From Clostridium carboxidivorans P7 (lineage in GTDB: Bacteria; Bacillota; Clostridia; Clostridiales; Clostridiaceae), in contig NZ_CP011803.1 of assembly GCF_001038625.1 (NCBI RefSeq), positions 2,542,001-2,606,000 of the forward strand: 64,000 bases of DNA, written 5' to 3'. Of the stretch, positions 35,184 to 43,516 are shown piece by piece. The notes under the pieces were generated by a model. The model was not told the origin of the DNA. It searched no databases and saw only the letters and a list, made by a program, of their open reading frames with translations. How positions within the stretch are numbered: the first letter of the stretch is position 1; the number at the start of each line of letters is the position of its first letter. The translations under genes were made by a program, and so were the position numbers.

Positions 35184-36258
35184 ATTTTTTCACCTTTGTA
35201 ATTATAAATAGAATAATCGGTATCACCCAGCATACAACAATTCCTAAATATGAATTGTATTTAATTATCGCTCTTATTTGATCTACTGTTTTAGGTATTT
35301 GAGATGCTATAAAAGATATAAAAATCATAATAATTACTATATAATTGTATTTGATACTTTTAAATTTTTTACTTATAATAAAGCTTACCCCATATCCCCA
35401 CAAGGATATAGCACAAACTATATTTATTGTCCAGATAATTATATAAAAACCATCAAGCCTTCTAATAATATCAAGGCTATATATGTCAACACCTTTTAAT
35501 GTAGAAAGTACTGTTGATCTTATCAATACTACTAATTCTACTCCAACTACGGATATAGTGGATTCCACTATATATGTATATAAAATTCCTATAAATCCAA
35601 CCATTAGCATTGTATATCTAAAAACATTCTTATTTTTCACACGATTAACTGGCATAAAAAGTAAAATCTCTATTCCCATAAAAGGAAGAATTGTACTTGA
35701 CAATGCTTGAATATAAGTCTTTATATCTTCAACAAAAAATAGTGGTTTTAAATTTACTACTCTACCTTTTGAAATCAAGAGATAGTTAATTAATATACTA
35801 CCTATTATGTTAATAGGTACATATATTTCACACATTCTTGCAATAACATTAATTCCTTTTGTCATTCCATAACCTATAACTATATAGAACAATATAATTA
35901 TAAATATTGATGGTGTTTTATTGAGGAGAACTGCTTTAATGGTTTCAGCATATCGTCTTGTAATCATAGTAAAAAACCCAAAAAAGTATACTAAATATAT
36001 GATTAAAAATAAATTTGTTATGAATTTACCAACTAGCATTTCACTATATTCACAAAGCGTCTTTTCTTCATAGGTGTATTGAAGATATGTAATTATATAG
36101 GTAGTTAAAACGAATATTATTGTTGCAATTAATAATGAAAACCAAGCACCAGTACCAGCAACTTCTGCTACATCCTTGGGTATGTTTATAATACTATATC
36201 CAATAACTATGCTGTATAACATTACTGAGATCTGCCTATTTGTAAAAAAATTATTCAC
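35164..36258 (-). CDS. Spore germination receptor B subunit (GerB family), operon 3
   Basis: 364 residues and ten predicted helices. NRQISVMLYSIVIGYSIINIPKDVA is the family opening. It starts at a GTG, since the ATG just before it runs into TGA at once; AAGGAGAGATAGTAT gives proper spacing. Unlike the other two operons this one begins with the B gene (order B-C-A). No clear sigma-G promoter was seen. Confidence 0.88.
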   Translation of the reverse strand: MNNFFTNRQISVMLYSIVIGYSIINIPKDVAEVAGTGAWFSLLIATIIFVLTTYIITYLQYTYEEKTLCEYSEMLVGKFITNLFLIIYLVYFFGFFTMITRRYAETIKAVLLNKTPSIFIIILFYIVIGYGMTKGINVIARMCEIYVPINIIGSILINYLLISKGRVVNLKPLFFVEDIKTYIQALSSTILPFMGIEILLFMPVNRVKNKNVFRYTMLMVGFIGILYTYIVESTISVVGVELVVLIRSTVLSTLKGVDIYSLDIIRRLDGFYIIIWTINIVCAISLWGYGVSFIISKKFKSIKYNYIVIIMIFISFIASQIPKTVDQIRAIIKYNSYLGIVVCWVIPIILFIITKVKKYDKQKI

Positions 36259-36369
36259 ATACTATCTCTCCTTAGAATATGTAATAATAGCATTCCCATT
36301 TGGTTATGAAAGATACATACAGACTGTACATGATTAACTTTATTAACAAATAAAAAGCACATTACAATA

Positions 36370-36627
36370 CAACTTTTTTGAGAGGACAAAGGACAATTGA
36401 CAAAGGACAGTGAAGGATGATTTTTCTCCGCTACACTACGAAAAATCTTTAATTAAATTTTCAATTACTCATTTTACTAAAGTGAAATATTGTTGACTTA
36501 TACAAAATTAAAGCTTATTTTGTATTTGCAAAATAAGCTTTAAAAATAAATTAGTTTTCCGACGTAAGGAGGAAAACTCACCTTCATTGTCCTCTGTCCT
36601 CTGTCAATTGTCCTCTCAAAAAAGTTG
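36370..36627. mobile_element. 258-bp MITE-like element with 47-bp terminal inverted repeats
   Basis: The left end (36370-36416) and the reverse complement of the right end (36581-36627) both begin CAACTTTTTTGAGAGGACAA and both end in GAAGG. In between they share GGACA/GACA units in different order. The interior holds two smaller hairpins (AAGCTTATTTTG/CAAAATAAGCTT and AGTTTTCC/GGAAAACT) and no gene. The right end forms the last codons of the neighbouring lipoprotein gene. No clear target duplication was found. Apart from this element the gap 36259-36615 holds nothing recognisable. Confidence 0.65.
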
Positions 36628-37260
36628 CGTTACACTAATTCTTTCTACTGCTTTAGTGTTTTGTTTATACCAAATCATTATTACTTGTCCTTTTTTCAAG
36701 TCTGATACCTTTGTAGATGATTTTGAGTTGTCATTTCTATTTTGACCAGGCATAGCAGTTCTTTCTGATATTTTAACATCACTATTAACTGTAATTGTTT
36801 TTGCCTCACCAGTATAGCTTAATTCAAGCTTACCATCTGGGAATCCACCTTGAGGCGGCTTCCTACTATCATTATTATTGTTACTTTGGTTACCATTCAC
36901 ATTCGAGCTGCCATTTGTATTTGACATTCCCTTGGAAGCTTGATTATCATTCATATTTGGAGTTCCATTAGCATTTTGATTACCTTTCATATCAGGTGCT
37001 GCATTGCCATTTGAATCTTGCTTTGCTACCTCTATTTTTATAGTATTTCCATCCACAGATACTATTTTACCAATAAGATCAGCATTAGACATTCTGTTAC
37101 CATCCATACCTGGACCACCGTTCATTCCGCCGCCATTCATCCCTTGACCAGAACCCATATTGGTTATATTTTGAGCCGTAATTGCTTTACAGGAAGTAAG
37201 TGACATGGAACAAACAAATAATGCTGCAACTATAAATATACTACATACTATTCTTCTCAT
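36616..37260 (-). CDS. Asn/Gly/Met-rich lipoprotein, 3' end formed by a repeat element
   Basis: 214 residues. The signal peptide ends in the lipobox LTSC. The mature part begins with Gly-Met-Asn-rich low complexity (NGGGMNGGPGMDGNRM). Two beta-like segments follow, IGKIVSVDGNTIKIEV and LKKGQVIMIWYKQ, with an Asn-rich linker between them. Family unknown to me. The final three codons and stop (CAACTTTTTTGA) are exactly the end of the inverted-repeat element at 36370-36627, so the original C-terminus may be lost. It starts 3 bp after the glycosyltransferase gene, probably in one operon. Confidence 0.7.
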   Translation of the reverse strand: MRRIVCSIFIVAALFVCSMSLTSCKAITAQNITNMGSGQGMNGGGMNGGPGMDGNRMSNADLIGKIVSVDGNTIKIEVAKQDSNGNAAPDMKGNQNANGTPNMNDNQASKGMSNTNGSSNVNGNQSNNNNDSRKPPQGGFPDGKLELSYTGEAKTITVNSDVKISERTAMPGQNRNDNSKSSTKVSDLKKGQVIMIWYKQNTKAVERISVTQLF

Positions 37261-37263
37261 ATT

Positions 37264-38850
37264 TTACGACCTCCTTCCAAACAGCGGCAGACACTCCAAA
37301 AACTTTCTTTTTGACATAAAATCATATGCATCCTTAAATCCCATGTATGATAAAACTATCAATAAAGGATATACTGGGTAAATATATCTAGACTTAATTT
37401 CCCATAAAACATGGAATCCAACAAACCCTAAAATCACTAAAATTAAGAACACTTCATCAAACCTTTTAGCTTTTATTCCACATATCAATCTAACCAAAAT
37501 AGAACAATACATTAAGAAATTCATTACATATAATACCCAAGTCAACCCACTTCTATATTGTGAATTTCCCTTAAATAAATCAGTGGCAAAGGTAGTATAA
37601 CTATAGCCACCCATCACCATGCCTTTTCCTCTCTCCCCTGAACTGGATGCTGATTGAACACCAAGACCGTACCTTTCAATTTGATATGTCCCTTCTGTCC
37701 AGGTCCATACAATTTTCTTATAATACATTTTTGTTAAATCCACAAAGGTCAAGCTGGATAACTTATTTTTTATTTCTTCCTTAAATAATTCCGTACTTTT
37801 TTCTTTATTGTAATTTCCTTGCCTTTCATATATATTGTAACTTTGCATGTTGTCCCAAAAACCGAATCTTTCTTTATTTATACCCATGTTCAGCCACATA
37901 TATATAGGTGCAGAATTTTTATTAACAGATTGACTTACAGTATGAGTAGCTTGTAAAACAGCATTTTGAGTAAATCCTGGAACATTAAATAGTAAAGCCA
38001 TTATGCATAAAGAGGTTATTCCTTTTTTAATTCCAATTTTCTTTATACATAATAAAATGTAAATAACCGCAGCTATGAAAATAATAACTCCTACACTTCT
38101 AAAGTAATTTCCAATTGCTAAAAAAATTGAAGAAATAACAATGTACTTAATTGACTTTTCCTTTATAAATCTTATTAAAAAGTATATTGCATTGGTAAAA
38201 AATGCTGTAGCTATAACGTCATTATATATATAATTACACATAAACAATGATGGTACATAAGTTGCAGCAAATATTAATACACCATAATCATTTTCCTTTG
38301 ATTTGTAATTTATCTCTTTATATATTAAGTAAATCATTAAAGTTGTAACAAGAGTAAATAGTATATTAAAAATCTTTATAACTAAATAGTTATCTGGAAA
38401 TATAGCTAACAAAGTTTTTAAATATAATACCATAGAAAAATTAAAAGGAAACATATGAAGATATCCACCATTTTGAAATGAAGAATAATCTTTATTATAT
38501 AACATGTTTAAAGCCAGTGAAACTACCGTTTGAGAGTCATCTGTAGGTAACCTGGTAAATAAAAATATAATAACTATTTGAATAATAAATGAGAATAACA
38601 GCGTTACTGGAATTACAATTTTTTTACTGTACTTATTGAATTTTAAGCACAACTTGTACAAAACTATACTTAATAAAATTAATAATATTATAAGTAAAAT
38701 AAAAATGCCAAGCTTTTGATTTTGTAAAATAGGAGTATCCCCATATACAAAGTAATTGTACTGAGCTCTGACAAAAAATGATGATGCTATAAAAAGTGAT
38801 ATGAAAAAAGTAAATATTAAATATATTGTTTTTTTAATCAATCCTAACAT
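37264..38850 (-). CDS. Multi-pass membrane glycosyltransferase (GT-C/GT39-like)
   Basis: 528 residues and about twelve hydrophobic helices. The first loop after the opening helices has FTRLPTDDSQTVVSLA, an acidic DD pair like the catalytic motif of GT-C enzymes that use polyprenyl-phosphate sugars. TYVPSLFMCNYIYNDVIATAFF and YRSGLTWVLYVMNFLMY are later helices. It probably transfers a sugar to a cell-surface acceptor outside the membrane. The ATG at 38850 follows AAAGGAG. A longer reading would pass through the structured repeat at 38873-39134 and is rejected. Confidence 0.72.
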   Translation of the reverse strand: MLGLIKKTIYLIFTFFISLFIASSFFVRAQYNYFVYGDTPILQNQKLGIFILLIILLILLSIVLYKLCLKFNKYSKKIVIPVTLLFSFIIQIVIIFLFTRLPTDDSQTVVSLALNMLYNKDYSSFQNGGYLHMFPFNFSMVLYLKTLLAIFPDNYLVIKIFNILFTLVTTLMIYLIYKEINYKSKENDYGVLIFAATYVPSLFMCNYIYNDVIATAFFTNAIYFLIRFIKEKSIKYIVISSIFLAIGNYFRSVGVIIFIAAVIYILLCIKKIGIKKGITSLCIMALLFNVPGFTQNAVLQATHTVSQSVNKNSAPIYMWLNMGINKERFGFWDNMQSYNIYERQGNYNKEKSTELFKEEIKNKLSSLTFVDLTKMYYKKIVWTWTEGTYQIERYGLGVQSASSSGERGKGMVMGGYSYTTFATDLFKGNSQYRSGLTWVLYVMNFLMYCSILVRLICGIKAKRFDEVFLILVILGFVGFHVLWEIKSRYIYPVYPLLIVLSYMGFKDAYDFMSKRKFLECLPLFGRRS

Positions 38851-38872
38851 ATAAAAAACTCCTTTGCAGTAA

Positions 38873-39134
38873 TTTATCCGATCGCTACCATTGCTAATAC
38901 CCCTGATTTCTTTATATGAAACTCCTTCTCCTATTGTCGAAGGAGTAAGTGATTCGCACAAAATCATAGATTTTGGCTCTCTACTTAACTGAAGGATAAG
39001 CACTGCTACGCGCCTGGATAAGTTCTTCTAAGACTCAGATGGGTAAAATACCTAAATGGTATTTTACGAGCTTTTGCCCAGATAAGAGGTATTCCTCACA
39101 AGCAAACTCCACCTGAGTCTAAGAATCACTTGAT
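38873..39134 (-). ncRNA. 262-bp structured repeat, copy 1 (candidate RNA)
   Basis: Inverted relative to a second copy at 55874-56135, same length, with roughly ten differences. On the minus strand AAGTGATTC pairs with GAATCACTT to close a domain. Inside it are a 15-bp helix (CTTAGACTCAGGTGG with CCATCTGAGTCTTAG), GTAAAATACC with GGTATTTTAC, and GGGC-AAAA-GCTC. A last hairpin is ACTCCTTC with GAAGGAGT. Two base pairs change on both sides between the copies. It ends 9 bp before the ribosome site of the glycosyltransferase gene. I could not match it to a known RNA family. The rest of the gap to 39370 holds only the terminator at 39336. Confidence 0.65.
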
Positions 39135-39335
39135 TATCCATTAACTATTCTCCTCTATTTAAACTATTTGATGAGTCTATTTTAACCTTCGACTTTCACC
39201 GTTTCTTAACAAATATATGAACAATTTATTAAGTTTTTCATAAAGTTTCTGAATATTATATAATAGAACAGCAATTAAATATTGAATCAAATAAAAAGGC
39301 TATTTTTTATCCCTAAGGCTTCTTCAAAAAAAAAC

Positions 39336-39365
39336 ACGATCTCAAGGTTGTTCACTTGAGATCGT
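39336..39365 (-). terminator. Terminator of the 39371 gene
   Basis: ACGATCTCAAG (39336-39346) pairs with CTTGAGATCGT (39355-39365), followed on the minus strand by TTTTTTTTT. It lies 5 bp after the stop codon. Confidence 0.85.
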
Positions 39366-39370
39366 ATCCG

Positions 39371-39763
39371 TTAATCTACAGGTCTTTTCTTTTTTTTAGG
39401 TGTTTCCCCATCATCAATAGGTCTCTTTTTCTTTTTCTTTTTAGGTGCTTCTTCTTCGTCTTCATCTTCATCTTCGCTGTGATCGGCTTTTGACATTGAA
39501 TCTAAAAGAGATTCTAAAACTTGAAAAGGATCTTCTTCTCCACGTTTAATAGATTTTAATATATCCTTATCTTCTTCATCAAATTCTTCATCCATTTTCA
39601 AAATTGCTTCAACAAGAGATATTGCATCTTTCTTGCTGACATCATCTACATCCATTTGAATAAAATCACCAAAAGTTTTAAGTTCATATTCTTCGAATAA
39701 CTCCAAATATGTTTCATCTAAATTAAAATCTTCTAATTTTACTCTCATAAGTTGTCTATCCAT
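39371..39763 (-). CDS. Small protein with RpoA-CTD/HhH-like domain and acidic-basic tail
   Basis: 130 residues from the ATG preceded by GGGAGGGTTAATA. Residues about 15-45 (YELKTFGDFIQMDVDDVSKK) resemble the helix-hairpin-helix of the RNA polymerase alpha C-terminal domain. The second half is a run of Glu/Asp (EDEDEDEEE) followed by two blocks of KKKKKKRP and KKKKRPVD. It might bind DNA or RNA polymerase, which is inference from the resemblance and charge. It is a single gene with a strong terminator. Confidence 0.65.
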   Translation of the reverse strand: MDRQLMRVKLEDFNLDETYLELFEEYELKTFGDFIQMDVDDVSKKDAISLVEAILKMDEEFDEEDKDILKSIKRGEEDPFQVLESLLDSMSKADHSEDEDEDEEEAPKKKKKKRPIDDGETPKKKKRPVD

Positions 39764-39957
39764 TATTAACCCTCCCAATTTTAAAGTATTTTTGTTTGCT
39801 TTTTCACATTATCTCACATATAACTTAAAAAACAATATAAAAGTGATAGAACGGATTTGCAGATGGTAGAAAGGATTAATTGTTTCTGAACAGTGATCAA
39901 ATAGAATGTAATTGGCTCTCCATAAAATCCATGCAGTTGATGGTTCTTATTATTATA

Positions 39958-40005
39958 AAAAATCTCCACACAAAGGGATATTCCTTCCCAATATGTGGAG
40001 ATTTC
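39958..40005 (-). terminator. Terminator of the dus gene
   Basis: AAATCTCCACA pairs with TGTGGAGATTT around a 23-nt loop region that includes AGGGATATTCCTT. On the minus strand the stem is followed by a T-run. It overlaps the end of the gene at 40006. Confidence 0.75.
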
Positions 40006-40947
40006 TTAATTTTCTAAAATGTCCTGATCTCTAAATAAACTGAAAACTGCTGCATCATAATCGTACAATCTTTCCGATTTTCTAATTTTTTTTGCATATT
40101 TTTCATTACTGGAAAACCTAGGCAGCATATAAAACCACAATTCTTTCATTCTAAACAATACATTTTTATCTCCAAAAAGTACTTCTTTATAATCTTCATA
40201 AATTTTATCATGAAAATCTTTTAATAATTTCTTTTCAGGTTTAGTATTATTTTTAATATCACCAATCAGTCCAGGATTAGCTAATAATCCCCTACCAAGC
40301 ATTAAAGTTTGTACACTAGTAAAATCCTTAGAAAAATTTTCATAATCTTTAACTTTAAAAATGTCACCATTATAGCAAATAGGATTTTTACTCAAAATCA
40401 AAGCCTCTTTGAAAATTTCCATATTAGGCTTATTTTTATAAAAATCTTTTTGAATCCTAGGATGAATGATAAGCTCTTCCATAGGATATTTGTTAAATAT
40501 CTCAATTAAATTATAAAATTCTTCTGGACTGTCCTTTCCTATCCTAGTTTTTATTGAAATTTTTGTTACAGCTTCTGAAAAAATTTCCTCTAAAAATTCA
40601 TCAAGTTCTTTTGTCTTTGAGAGAAATCCAGATCCTCTATTTTTTGAAACCACAGTTCCAGAAGGACATCCTAAATTTAAGTTAACCTCATTATATCCCA
40701 ACTGTTTTAATTTCTTTGACATATGCGTAAAATCTTTTGCATTGTTTGTCAATAGTTGTGGAATCAAAACCAATCCTTGGTTGTTTTCAGGTAATACGTC
40801 TCTTAATTCCTTTGTTTTAAAACTATTGCTTTGATTTGCAACAATAAAAGGTGAAAAATATTTGTCTACATTATTGAAAAAGGCATTATGTGCATTTCTA
40901 TAAATATAGCCTGTTAAGCCTTCCATAGGTGCGAAATAAAAATTCAT
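40006..40947 (-). CDS. tRNA-dihydrouridine synthase family protein
   Basis: 313 residues, a TIM-barrel flavoprotein. MNFYFAPMEGLTGYIYRNAH is the Dus opening, NLGCPSGTVVSKNRGSGF contains the catalytic Cys that protonates uridine, and ISIKTRIG and LIIHPRIQKDFY are the FMN/tRNA-binding strands. It reduces uridines in tRNA to dihydrouridine with NADPH. The ATG at 40947 follows AAAGGAG; an earlier in-frame start has no ribosome site. Confidence 0.88.
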   Translation of the reverse strand: MNFYFAPMEGLTGYIYRNAHNAFFNNVDKYFSPFIVANQSNSFKTKELRDVLPENNQGLVLIPQLLTNNAKDFTHMSKKLKQLGYNEVNLNLGCPSGTVVSKNRGSGFLSKTKELDEFLEEIFSEAVTKISIKTRIGKDSPEEFYNLIEIFNKYPMEELIIHPRIQKDFYKNKPNMEIFKEALILSKNPICYNGDIFKVKDYENFSKDFTSVQTLMLGRGLLANPGLIGDIKNNTKPEKKLLKDFHDKIYEDYKEVLFGDKNVLFRMKELWFYMLPRFSSNEKYAKKIRKSERLYDYDAAVFSLFRDQDILEN

Positions 40948-41142
40948 ATATTTAAAAACTCCTTTATAAAAGTAATAATATTGCTCCATTCATATACTTA
41001 TAACAAATATTATACTTCATTGCCGCTTATCATTTCAAATCTATTTTCATACAACTCATGTTGTATTTTTTATCCATAAACATTAATATTAATCTATTAA
41101 ATACTCAACTTTCAAAGTTTAGTTAGATAATATTGATATTTC

Positions 41143-41478
41143 TTAGTTGCAGCTTAAGTCAATAAATAAGTTTAATATTGAATCTTCCTGACTTTGTGTT
41201 ATAGTTTTTGCTGTTACTAAAACATCCAGTTCATTTTTCATATCCTTTTTTGTTGTTATTTCATCATTATAGTATATGTCTATTATTGCTGATGCTTGAG
41301 CTTCAGATATAGTTCCTGATTCTACTAAAGTACCTAATCTGGTTTCAATGCTTTGAGAATAGAAATTATAAGTATAAGGCATATTGTCATTGGAAGATGC
41401 ACTAACTGTTGTAGTAACTCCTATAGTTAATAATAATGATCCTGTAATTAATAAAGCTGTAAATATTTTATTTTTCAT
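41143..41478 (-). CDS. Exported small protein with GTIxxAQA repeats
   Basis: 111 residues. A signal peptide (about 1-28, ending VSASS) is followed by two motifs, LGTLVESGTISEAQASAI and LVTAKTITQSQEDSIL. They match the repeats in the lipoprotein at 7917-8420. There is no lipobox, so it should be secreted. It lies 36 bp after the chemoreceptor gene on the same strand with its own GGGAGGCG site, so it is probably also under the c-di-GMP-II riboswitch at 43262. Function unknown. Confidence 0.72.
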   Translation of the reverse strand: MKNKIFTALLITGSLLLTIGVTTTVSASSNDNMPYTYNFYSQSIETRLGTLVESGTISEAQASAIIDIYYNDEITTKKDMKNELDVLVTAKTITQSQEDSILNLFIDLSCN

Positions 41479-41514
41479 TTTTAACGCCTCCCAAATTGTG
41501 TAAAGTATAAAAGT

Positions 41515-43227
41515 TTAAAGTTTGAACTTCTGTACCATATCAGTTAATCTTTGTGCAAGTTCTGCCTGACATTGTGCTGATTTTGCAATATCACTAATGG
41601 CAAAAGTTACTTCATTGACACTTTTTGATATTTCTTCTGAACTTGCAGCTGATTCTTCTGCAGTTGCAGATACACTCTGCATAGCATCACTTATCTGATC
41701 AATAACTTCATTCATTTGTTTAGAAGAAGCCGAAATATCTTCTGCCATATTATCCATAAATTCCGAATCCTTTTCGTATTGAACACCTGTATTTTGAAGG
41801 AATTCATAATTCGGAGTTACATTACTTTCCATAAATTTAAGTACTTCTTGTCCACTTTGTGAAAGTTCATTCACTGATTTTTGTACCTGACAAACCATAC
41901 TTTGAATATTCTCAACTGATTGCTTAGATTGCTCTGCCAGCTTTCTTACTTCATCTGCAACTACTGCAAAGCCTTTTCCTTGTTCTCCAGCCCTTGCTGC
42001 CTCTATTGCAGCATTTAAAGCTAATAAATTTGTCTGCTGTGCTATACTGCTAATGGAATCAGCCATAAGCTTAACCTCTTCTACAATTTTAGCATCTTCA
42101 ATTGCATTTAAAATATTTGAGCGATTCTGATTATACATTACTGTACTCTCTTTTATATTTTTTGAAGCTTTGACTTTTATAGTAATAGCACGTTCTTTTA
42201 TCTCATCAACGGATATTTTTGAATTATTTGCTTTATTTACAAGTTCATTTGTATTAGCATTCATTTCCTCCGTTGATGCACTTACTTCTTCTGTAGTTGC
42301 ACTTAAATCTTGAACTCCTCTGGATATTTGTTCTACTGATTCATTTACTAATTCCATTTTAGATGACACTTCTTCAACAGTTGCTGACAACTCTTCACTT
42401 GTTGCACTCATATCACTAGCATCATTCATTATTTCATTTACCATGCCTCTTATATTTTCCCTAGACTGATTTAATGCTATAGCAACATTTCCTATTTCAT
42501 CCTTTGAATCAATATCAATTGTTGCTGTAAGATCTCCTTGGCCTATAGCTTGAGAAAAAGCTAAAATTTTACTTAATCGCTTTGATATCACAATAGATAT
42601 CAGTATACCTAAAATAATTGCAACTATAATAGCTAATCCTATGATACTCATAGAAACTATTGTACAGCTTTTAAAAATTGCATTGCTGTTATTATAATCA
42701 TTAGCAGCAAGTTTTGTATCTAAATCTATTTCTTTATCCAATACAGCAAACATATCTTCTCTAATTTTTGAAACTTCAGGAAAAATAGCATTAGCACCAT
42801 TGTAATCTGAAGCTTTAACTCTATCTATAAGTTTTACACGATGATTTCTATAATCCTCCAATAATTTTTCAAACTCAGCAAACTGCTCCTTATCAGTGTC
42901 AGTAGTAATTGTAGTTTTATATTCTTCAACTAACTTTTTGTTTATATCCTGAAATTTATTAATATCATCAACTAAACTAGAAATTTTGTCACTATTTTTG
43001 GGATCTAAAATTTGTAAAACATCTGCTTTAACAGTTGTAAGGTTTGTTTTAAGCATATTTATATCCTTTACGCCTTTTAAGTCAACATTGTACAAATTGG
43101 AAACATTTGAATTGATTTTCTTCATATTTGATATTCCTACAAAACCAACAATTCCAATAAATACAACCATTATTATAAAAGCTGTCATTAGCTTATATAA
43201 CATTTTTAAATTGTTAAAAATTCTCAT
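41515..43227 (-). CDS. Methyl-accepting chemotaxis protein (4HB sensor)
   Basis: 570 residues. Transmembrane helix, four-helix-bundle periplasm-side sensor (about 35-185), second helix, HAMP, then a cytoplasmic signalling hairpin with the invariant tip [18 protein letters not shown]. It should signal to CheA/CheW and steer motility. A c-di-GMP-II riboswitch with terminator lies upstream (43262-43372), so its expression follows c-di-GMP. AAGGAGGAATGCA precedes the ATG. Confidence 0.9.
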   Translation of the reverse strand: MRIFNNLKMLYKLMTAFIIMVVFIGIVGFVGISNMKKINSNVSNLYNVDLKGVKDINMLKTNLTTVKADVLQILDPKNSDKISSLVDDINKFQDINKKLVEEYKTTITTDTDKEQFAEFEKLLEDYRNHRVKLIDRVKASDYNGANAIFPEVSKIREDMFAVLDKEIDLDTKLAANDYNNSNAIFKSCTIVSMSIIGLAIIVAIILGILISIVISKRLSKILAFSQAIGQGDLTATIDIDSKDEIGNVAIALNQSRENIRGMVNEIMNDASDMSATSEELSATVEEVSSKMELVNESVEQISRGVQDLSATTEEVSASTEEMNANTNELVNKANNSKISVDEIKERAITIKVKASKNIKESTVMYNQNRSNILNAIEDAKIVEEVKLMADSISSIAQQTNLLALNAAIEAARAGEQGKGFAVVADEVRKLAEQSKQSVENIQSMVCQVQKSVNELSQSGQEVLKFMESNVTPNYEFLQNTGVQYEKDSEFMDNMAEDISASSKQMNEVIDQISDAMQSVSATAEESAASSEEISKSVNEVTFAISDIAKSAQCQAELAQRLTDMVQKFKL

Positions 43228-43261
43228 TGCATTCCTCCTTAGTAAAAAAGTACATTTCTTA

Positions 43262-43372
43262 TTTTTTTAAAAACAAAGGCCAATAATTAGTTGTTAAACT
43301 AATTATTGGCCGGTTGCACTACTAACTCTAAATTCTCCAAGTGCCCAAGTAAAGAGAATTTTTCACAGTTTC
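43262..43372 (-). promoter_or_regulatory. c-di-GMP-II riboswitch with terminator, upstream of the chemoreceptor gene
   Basis: On the minus strand TTGGGCACTTG and GAGTTAGTAGTGCAACCGG match the conserved core of the class II cyclic-di-GMP aptamer. The aptamer runs straight into a 15-bp terminator hairpin whose base GGCC overlaps the aptamer's 3' end (43278-43311), followed by TTTGTTTTT. Ligand binding and the terminator should therefore compete. A nearly identical copy is at 45123-45236. Confidence 0.85.
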
Positions 43373-43516
43373 CATTTTTTAATATATAAATAATCTACCA
43401 TATTTTTAACTATTTCTAATTTTACTTACTATATACTAGACATATCTAATATATACCATATTATCATCTTTAATAAACTTTTTCAACATTTTTTGCATAT
43501 AACCAAAATATGTCAT

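Noticed and set aside
38851..39003. N-terminal extension of the glycosyltransferase through the structured repeat
   Set aside because: The extension is hydrophilic, lacks a ribosome site and is encoded by the 262-bp repeat. AAAGGAG before the ATG at 38850 decides the start.
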